Assembly (NCBI GenBank): GCA_039933215.1
Contig: JBDTOO010000033.1
Span: forward strand, 1-37,401
Source: JALYUA01 sp039933215
GTDB lineage: Bacteria > Acidobacteriota > Thermoanaerobaculia > UBA5066 > Gp7-AA6
Length of the DNA stretch: 37,401 nucleotides
Direction: 5' to 3'
In this document: positions 33,032 through 37,401 of the stretch, in pieces
Layout: each line of letters starts with the position of its first letter
Numbering within the stretch: the first letter of the stretch is position 1
Notes under the pieces: generated by a model
Database searches by the model: none
What the model saw: only the letters and a program-made list of their open reading frames with translations
Told to the model about the DNA's origin: nothing
Made by a program: the position numbers and the translations under genes

Positions 33032-33057
33032 TTCTAAACGAGGAGGAGAAACTCATC

Positions 33058-33207
33058 ATGCTTTGGACCATCTTTGTGATCCTGCTGATTCTCTGGCTCT
33101 TGGGCCTCGTCTCCGGCTACACGGTCGGCGGATTCATCCACATCCTGCTCGTGATCGCGGTCGTGGTGTTGATCATCCGGCTCATCCAGGGCCGGCGCGT
33201 CGTCTAA
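33058..33207 (+). CDS. Lmo0937-family small membrane protein
   Basis: A 49-residue two-helix membrane protein beginning MLWTIFVILLILWLLGLVSG, followed by GGFIHILLVIAVVVLIIRLI and ending QGRRVV. The sequence matches the Lmo0937 family (DUF5670), which is widespread in soil and gut bacteria and often single-copy near stress genes; its role is unknown. The ribosome-binding site AGGAGGAGA lies about nine bases before the ATG. A strong terminator follows 34 bases after the stop, so the gene forms its own transcript. Confidence 0.93.
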   Translation: MLWTIFVILLILWLLGLVSGYTVGGFIHILLVIAVVVLIIRLIQGRRVV

Positions 33208-33241
33208 CCCCGGCCCACTTCCACGAAGGCAAACGGGGACC

Positions 33242-33287
33242 CGGACGGACGGGGGAGCGGTGATCGCTCTCTCGTCCGTCCGTTTTT
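33242..33287 (+). terminator. Strong rho-independent terminator
   Basis: CGGACGGACG (33242-33251) pairs perfectly with CGTCCGTCCG (33273-33282). The stem continues inward through G-C, A-T and G-T pairs to a three-base loop, about 19 pairs in all, and TTTTT follows. It ends the Lmo0937-family transcript. On the minus strand the T-run is missing, so it works in one direction. Confidence 0.93.
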
Positions 33288-33291
33288 CATT

Positions 33292-33696
33292 TCAGGAGGA
33301 GGGTTTCAGGAAGTTCCAGACCAGGTAGGCGAGGAAGCCTCCCCCCGCGATCAGGACGAGGACCGCGGACGAGGCGGAGTAGCGCGACAGGATCCGGTAG
33401 AGGAAAAAGAAGAGGGCGGCGAAGATCGGTACGGAGAGCAGGCCGAACACGGAGGCTGGGGATTTCTTGCGGGTGCGGTCGAGCTCGACGACGCGGAGCA
33501 TCTCGAGCTGCCGCGCCGCGTCGTTCGGGATGGGGGGGCGATCGACCCACTTCAGGGACTCGGGCTCCTTGTAGCCCACCCGGAAGTCGGGCGGAAAGAC
33601 GGCCCCGCAGTAGACGCAGTGCTCGAGGCGCCACGCCGCGATCCGCCGTCCGCATCGCGGGCAAATCGGTCCGGCGGAATCGGAGGGGGAGCTCAC
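33292..33696 (-). CDS. Zinc-ribbon membrane protein
   Basis: A 134-residue protein. A zinc ribbon near the N-terminus has two Cys pairs (CPRCGRR and CVYCGAVFPPDF), followed by a charged linker and two membrane helices (FGLLSVPIFAALFFFLYRIL and VLVLIAGGGFLAYLVWNFL). The GTG at 33696 is the first in-frame start after the divergent dapA upstream region. The longer frame to 34071 overlaps dapA and is not protein-like. This layout is common in hypothetical proteins that may sense or dock at the membrane; no specific function can be given. It converges on the Lmo0937-family gene. Confidence 0.8.
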   Translation of the reverse strand: MSSPSDSAGPICPRCGRRIAAWRLEHCVYCGAVFPPDFRVGYKEPESLKWVDRPPIPNDAARQLEMLRVVELDRTRKKSPASVFGLLSVPIFAALFFFLYRILSRYSASSAVLVLIAGGGFLAYLVWNFLKPSS

Positions 33697-33811
33697 GGCG
33701 TAACGAACATCATAGGGTTTTTCGGGCGGCGGCGAGCGGATGGCCCGGTCATCGGAAAGCGATCGAGGGGCCTGTGGCTGTGTCCGGCGCCGGCTATAGA
33801 GTGGTGAACCG

Positions 33812-34732
33812 GTGAAACCTGTCCGACGTGTCGACTGGAGCGGCTGCGGGACGGCGCTCGTCACGCCTTTCGACGAGCGCGGGCGCATCGATTTCGGAGC
33901 GATCGAGCGGCTCGTCGACTGGCAGATCGCCGAAGGCGTGGACTTCCTCGTGCCGTGCGGCACGACGGGCGAGTCGGCCACCCTGTCAGGGGACGAGCGC
34001 AAGGCCGTGACCGCGTCGGTCGTCCTCGCCGCGCGAGGGCGGGTGCCCGTGGTCGCGGGCGCCGGAGGCAATCACACCGCGAAGGCCGTCTTCTGGGCGC
34101 GCGACGCCGAGGCCGCCGGAGCCGACGGAATTCTCTCCGTCTCGCCGATGTACAACCAGCCGACGGCGGAAGGACTGGTCCGCCACTACTCGGCGATCTC
34201 CGACGCTTCGCGCCTGCCGATCCTCGTCTACAACGTGCCGGCCCGGACGGGCTCGGACCTCGAGGTCGAGACGATCCTGCGTCTGGCGGAGATCCCGAAC
34301 GTCGTGGGTCTGAAGGAATCGTCGACGGACTTCGGCCGGATCGCGCGCCTGATGACGCGCGTGCCGTCCGACTTCGCCGTCTTCTCCGGCGACGACGCCA
34401 CGGCGCTCGCGCTCATGGCCCTCGGCGGGCGCGGGTTGATCTCCGTCGCTTCGAACGAGATTCCCCGCGAGATGGCCGCTCTCGTGCACGCGGCCCGCGA
34501 CGGCGACTGGGCCCAGGCCCGAAAGCTCCAGTCGCGCTGGCTTCCGCTGATGGAGATGAACCTCTGGGAATCGACGCCCGGGCCGACGAAGGCCGCGCTC
34601 GCCATGATGAAGAAGTGCGGAGCGACCGTCCGGCTTCCTCTCGCGCCGGTCCACGACACGACGCGCCGCCGCATCGAGACGATGCTCTCCGGACTGAAGC
34701 TCCTCCCCCGGCGCGCCGGGACGCGGCGTTGA
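33812..34732 (+). CDS. dapA: 4-hydroxy-tetrahydrodipicolinate synthase
   Basis: DapA condenses pyruvate with aspartate semialdehyde, the first committed step of lysine and diaminopimelate synthesis. This 306-residue class I aldolase has the GTTGES loop (about 50-55), Y140 in LVYNVPARTG, R145 and the Schiff-base Lys168 in GLKES. The length fits the family (about 290-300). The start is GTG at 33812 with no clear Shine-Dalgarno. A TATAGA -10-like box is visible about 20 bases upstream, in the 115-base divergent gap. The gene overlaps dapD by a TTGA junction, so the two enzymes are translationally coupled. Confidence 0.95.
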   Translation: MKPVRRVDWSGCGTALVTPFDERGRIDFGAIERLVDWQIAEGVDFLVPCGTTGESATLSGDERKAVTASVVLAARGRVPVVAGAGGNHTAKAVFWARDAEAAGADGILSVSPMYNQPTAEGLVRHYSAISDASRLPILVYNVPARTGSDLEVETILRLAEIPNVVGLKESSTDFGRIARLMTRVPSDFAVFSGDDATALALMALGGRGLISVASNEIPREMAALVHAARDGDWAQARKLQSRWLPLMEMNLWESTPGPTKAALAMMKKCGATVRLPLAPVHDTTRRRIETMLSGLKLLPRRAGTRR

Positions 34733-35568
34733 ACCTTCCGCTCGCGGAGCGCATCGAAGCGGCCGCCGCGGACCAGGGCTCGCTCGGCAGGGACGCGCTC
34801 CGCGCGCTGCTGAAGGAGCTGAAGACGGGCTTGAACGACGGTTCCGTGCGCGCCGCCGAGCGCGGGGAGGACGGACGCTGGGCCGTGAATGTATGGGTGA
34901 AGACCGGGATCCTCCTCGGATTTCGCACCGGCTCGCTCATCCGGGTCCTGTCCGCCTCCGACTTCCCCTTCTTCGACAAGGACACGATGGCGCTGAAGCG
35001 CCTCGACGAGCGCGCCGGCGTGCGCATCGTCCCCGGCGGGACCGCGGTGCGCGACGGCTGTTATCTCGGCCCCGGCGTCACGATCATGCCGCCCGCCTAC
35101 GTCAACGTCGGCGCCTGGGTCGGCGCCGGAGCGATGATCGATTCCCACGCTCTCGTCGGGTCCTGCGCGCAGATCGGCGAACGGGTGCACATCTCCGCCG
35201 CCGCCCAGATCGGCGGCGTCCTCGAGCCCGTCGGCCAGCTTCCGGTCGTGATCGAGGACGACGTCCTCGTCGGCGGCAACTGCGGGATCTACGAGGGAGC
35301 GATCGTCCGGGAGCGCGCCGTGCTCGCCGCGGGCGTCATCCTGACGGGAGCGACGCCGGTGTACGACCTGGTCCGCGGGCTGATCTATCGGGCGGCGCCG
35401 GGGGCACCCCTCGAGATCCCCGCCGGCGCCGTGGTCGTCCCCGGAGCCCGCGCGATCCGCGAAGGCCCCGGCAAGGACTGGGGGCTCTCGCTGCAGACAC
35501 CGGTGATCGTGAAATACCGCGACGGGAAGACCGACGCCTCCGCCGCGCTCGAGGACGCCCTGCGTTGA
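34729..35568 (+). CDS. dapD: 2,3,4,5-tetrahydropyridine-2,6-dicarboxylate N-succinyltransferase
   Basis: DapD transfers succinyl from succinyl-CoA to tetrahydrodipicolinate in the succinylase branch of lysine synthesis. The 279-residue protein has an N-terminal helical domain (about 1-95) and then a left-handed beta-helix of hexapeptide repeats (RIVPGGTAVRDGCYLGPGV, VNVGAWVGAGAMIDSHALVG, VLVGGNCGIYEGAIV). The length is typical. The TTG start at 34729 overlaps the dapA stop (TTGA) and reads LNLPLAERIEAA; the family often begins at about this point. Pairing DapA with DapD means this organism uses succinylated intermediates. The desuccinylase DapE is not adjacent unless the M20 enzyme at 36284 performs it. 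Confidence 0.95.
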   Translation: MNLPLAERIEAAAADQGSLGRDALRALLKELKTGLNDGSVRAAERGEDGRWAVNVWVKTGILLGFRTGSLIRVLSASDFPFFDKDTMALKRLDERAGVRIVPGGTAVRDGCYLGPGVTIMPPAYVNVGAWVGAGAMIDSHALVGSCAQIGERVHISAAAQIGGVLEPVGQLPVVIEDDVLVGGNCGIYEGAIVRERAVLAAGVILTGATPVYDLVRGLIYRAAPGAPLEIPAGAVVVPGARAIREGPGKDWGLSLQTPVIVKYRDGKTDASAALEDALR

Positions 35569-35629
35569 CGCCGCCTGGCTCGGCAACCCGCGCTGGCCAT
35601 GCGCCCGCCAAACCTGTTAGCGTCTTCCC

Positions 35630-35989
35630 ATGAGCCCCGAAAAATCCGACGGAAGCCACTGGGACACCGAATCGATCCGCCACGAGCGCGAGGACGGATG
35701 GTTCCGCGCGCACGAGGCCGAGCTCATCGCCGCGGCGAGGCGCCGCCGCGACGAGGCCTCCGCCCGCCAGGCCGCTGCGTCCGCGCCGAAGCAGGCCACG
35801 CGCCCGCTCGCCTGTCCCAAGTGCGGCAGCCAGATGACCGCCGACCGCATCCAGGACGTCGAGATCGATCGGTGTCCGACGTGCGAAGGCCTCTTCTTCG
35901 ACCGGGGCGAGCTCGAACAGCTCCTCCTCCAGCACGAGCCGCACCGGCGCGGCTTCTTCCGCAAGCTCCTCGGCTTTCACGGGGAGTAG
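35630..35989 (+). CDS. Zf-TFIIB domain protein
   Basis: A 119-residue protein with a charged helical N-terminus (WFRAHEAELIAAARRRRDEA) and a zf-TFIIB-type zinc ribbon (LACPKCGSQMTADRIQDVE, IDRCPTCEGLFFDRGELEQL) that has four Cys in two CPxC pairs. The C-terminus is basic and His-rich (HEPHRRGFFRKLLGFHGE). Proteins with this domain are common in bacteria and largely uncharacterised; they probably bind zinc and contact RNA, DNA or another protein. The ATG at 35630 lacks a strong ribosome-binding site. It lies 61 bases after dapD and may be co-transcribed with it. Confidence 0.9.
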   Translation: MSPEKSDGSHWDTESIRHEREDGWFRAHEAELIAAARRRRDEASARQAAASAPKQATRPLACPKCGSQMTADRIQDVEIDRCPTCEGLFFDRGELEQLLLQHEPHRRGFFRKLLGFHGE

Positions 35990-36026
35990 CGACCTCTCCG
36001 CATCCTCGACGAAGTTCGAGCCTTTC

Positions 36027-36054
36027 CCCTCTCCCCCGGACTCGGGGGAGAGGG
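36027..36054. repeat. REP-like palindrome CCCTCTCCCCC...GGGGGAGAGGG
   Basis: Eleven-base arms pair perfectly, plus one inner G-C pair, around a four-base loop, and are followed by TCAGGGTGAGGGGG. This sequence family (GGGGAGAGGGTCAGGGTGAGGGG) is a widely recurring intergenic palindromic repeat in bacterial genomes. An inverted, diverged copy is at 36231-36273. The 294-base spacer 35990-36283 holds only these repeats and no gene. Confidence 0.8.
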
Positions 36055-36070
36055 TCAGGGTGAGGGGGTC

Positions 36071-36227
36071 TCTCTCGATCGAGTCGAAGTGCGGCTCGAC
36101 GAGCCAGGCCGAGTGAGCGTGTCCGTCGAGCGAGGGCCTGGTTCGTCTTTCTCGATCGAGTCGGAATGCGGCTCGACGCGGCAGGCGGATTGAGCCCTTC
36201 TATCGAGTCAGAGTCCGGCTCGAAGCG
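36071..36227. repeat. Three diverged copies of a 30-base TCGA-rich unit
   Basis: Copies lie near 36071-36101, 36148-36178 and 36198-36227. All share the pattern CTCGATCGAGTCG, then a short spacer, then GCGGCTCGACG, with more changes in the third copy. Spacing is 77 and 50 bases, so it is not a strict tandem array. Each unit can fold a small hairpin (CGAGTC with GGCTCG). Confidence 0.6.
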
Positions 36228-36230
36228 CCG

Positions 36231-36273
36231 CCCCCCTCACCGGCCCTCTCCCCCCGGTGCGCGGGGGATGAGG
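36231..36273. repeat. Second REP-like copy, inverted relative to 36027-36054
   Basis: CCCCCCTCACCGGCCCTCTC followed by CCCCCG, a five-base loop and CGGGGG resembles the reverse complement of the first repeat and its flanking TCAGGGTGAGGGG. Together the two copies bracket the three 30-base units, as in a REP doublet or bacterial interspersed mosaic element. Confidence 0.6.
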
Positions 36274-36283
36274 ACTTGGATTC

Positions 36284-37401
36284 CTAAGCCTTCAGCTCGG
36301 CGATCTGCTGGAAGTAGCTGGCAAAGGCGGCGATGCCGCCTCTGGCCTGGGCCCAGTCGAAGTTCTCGTTCGGCGCGTGGTAACCGTGCTCGGGGAGGGA
36401 GAGGCCGAGGAAGAATACCGGCGCCTTCAGGACCTTTTCCATCGAGAGCACCGCTCCGATGGAGCCGCCCTCGCGGACGAAGACCGGTTCCTTCCCGAAG
36501 GCGAGCCGGATCGAGGAGCGGATGGCGTCGGCGTAGGGACCCGTCGTCTTTCCCTGGTAGGCCGGCAGCTCGTGCTCGGCCGACACCTTCACGTCGGGGT
36601 TCTTCGCCTTGACGAACTCCTGGACGAGCCGCACGATCTTCTTCGGGTTCATGTTCGGGACGAGGCGGCACGAGACGATGGCCGTCGCCTTGGGCGGGAT
36701 GATCGTCTTGACTCCCGGCCCCTGGTAGCCGCCCGCGATCCCGTGGACCTCGAAAGTCGGCATCATCCAGATCCGTTTCATCACGTCGAGCGCGTCGTCG
36801 GTGCGGAGCTTCTTGAAGAGGTGGTCGCGCTTGAAGCCGGAGACGGTGAACCCGCAGCCGGCGAGGTCCTGCAGCTCCTTCTTCGTCGGGGGGACGACGT
36901 CCGAATAGAAGCCGGGGATCTTCACCTTGCCGGTCATGCCGTCGACGCATTCGGAGATCAGCTGGCACATCTCGGTCACGGGATTGCGCGCGGCTCCGCC
37001 CGCGGTGCCGGAATGCTGGTCGGTCTCTCCGGTCTGGAGGTCGAACCGGAAACCCTGGAGACCGCGCAATCCGGCCGGCTGCGCGGGACGGGCCCGGGAC
37101 ACCCACACGGTGTCGGACACGACCACGGAGTCCGTCGCCAGCTCCTTCGCCTGCGCGCGGATCGTCGATTCGAAGTGGGGGCTGCCGATCTCCTCCTCGA
37201 GCTCCCAGAGAAAGTGGATGTTCGCGGCGACTCCCTGCGAGACGGCGTACCTGGCACCGAAGAGGGCCGTGACCGCCGGGCCTTTGTCGTCCGTCGTCCC
37301 GCGTCCGAAATAACGGTCGCCTTTCTTGACGAACTCGAACGGCTTCGTCTTCCAGTCGGGCCCGTCGGCGGGCTGGACGTCCAGGTGGTTGTAGACGGTG
37401 A
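36284..37401 (-). CDS. M20-family metallopeptidase, N-terminus cut by the window
   Basis: Zinc peptidase/deacylase of the M20 family. The frame is open to the right edge; 372 residues are seen and about 80-100 are missing at the N-terminus. The metal-site motifs are in order: YNHLDVQPAD (His ligand and catalytic Asp), GRGTTDDKGP (bridging Asp), LWELEEEIGS (general base Glu-Glu) and SDTVWVSR (Asp ligand). QTGETDQHSG is the dimer-domain His, and LPEHGYHAPNENF carries the last His ligand. The pattern resembles dipeptidase/CNDP-like M20 enzymes more than DapE, although DapE belongs to the same clan. The stop is TAG at 36284. It converges on the dapA-dapD-zf-TFIIB run, from which it is separated by REP-like repeats. 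Confidence 0.9.
   Translation of the reverse strand, partial: TVYNHLDVQPADGPDWKTKPFEFVKKGDRYFGRGTTDDKGPAVTALFGARYAVSQGVAANIHFLWELEEEIGSPHFESTIRAQAKELATDSVVVSDTVWVSRARPAQPAGLRGLQGFRFDLQTGETDQHSGTAGGAARNPVTEMCQLISECVDGMTGKVKIPGFYSDVVPPTKKELQDLAGCGFTVSGFKRDHLFKKLRTDDALDVMKRIWMMPTFEVHGIAGGYQGPGVKTIIPPKATAIVSCRLVPNMNPKKIVRLVQEFVKAKNPDVKVSAEHELPAYQGKTTGPYADAIRSSIRLAFGKEPVFVREGGSIGAVLSMEKVLKAPVFFLGLSLPEHGYHAPNENFDWAQARGGIAAFASYFQQIAELKA

Noticed and set aside
33012..33057. Sigma-54 promoter before the Lmo0937-family gene (TTGGCCC...)
   Set aside because: There is no GC dinucleotide at the -12 position.
1..37401. tRNA, rRNA or riboswitch genes
   Set aside because: None recognised by eye in the intergenic gaps, most of which are under 160 bases. 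A covariance-model search would settle it.

Overview
The window is a GC-rich bacterial chromosome segment, almost fully coding, with frequent GTG and TTG starts. Both ends cut a gene: an error-prone polymerase at the left and an M20 peptidase at the right. I see no tRNA, rRNA, transposase, integrase or CRISPR array. The gene content (bacterial alpha-2-macroglobulin, split MacAB-type exporter, large hybrid kinases, an NtrC-type regulator, linked dapA-dapD) would suit Acidobacteriota or a similar GC-rich soil or sediment lineage. That assignment is inference, since no phylogenetic marker is present.

Layout. 1-2171 is the C-terminal two thirds of DnaE2. 2310-14876 is an envelope block. A secreted TPR protein diverges from a very large thioester-containing alpha-2-macroglobulin. 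That gene converges on a minus-strand run of MacA-like adaptor, two FtsX/MacB-type permeases, LolD/MacB-type ATPase and a second TPR protein that is a clear paralogue of the first. 15181-19440 is a tightly coupled operon: MgtC-like protein, APC permease, a PxpB-PxpC fusion and PxpA, pointing to uptake and hydrolysis of 5-oxoproline. 19449-20221 is a YqjE/YqjK-like small membrane protein pair. 20381-20986 is a secreted Tyr/Arg/Asp-rich protein with a near-consensus sigma-54 promoter, a 5' UTR hairpin and a textbook terminator. Then come an SGNH hydrolase, an ABC-2 exporter pair and an FMN-type stress protein.

24687-31591 is a signalling island. Two overlapping hybrid histidine kinases (REC-REC-HisKA-HATPase-REC, and CHASE3-like/HAMP/GAF/HisKA/HATPase/REC/REC) diverge from a soluble kinase coupled to a sigma-54 activator. 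The activator has an intact ATPase and a GSFTGA loop, but it lacks the Fis-type DNA-binding domain and ends in a short Lys/Arg-rich tail. A second sigma-54-like promoter lies in the divergent gap and points at the hybrid kinases. This gives a possible local sigma-54 circuit.

31666-37401 holds small basic, PilZ-like, DUF3052-like, Lmo0937-family and zinc-ribbon proteins. It also holds the lysine pathway genes dapA and dapD and a zf-TFIIB protein, followed by a REP-bracketed repeat cluster and the M20 peptidase.

Two patterns recur. Stop/start overlaps of four bases are common, and four of them are TTGA, where a TTG start overlaps a TGA stop. Seven-base tandem repeats occur at three intergenic places.
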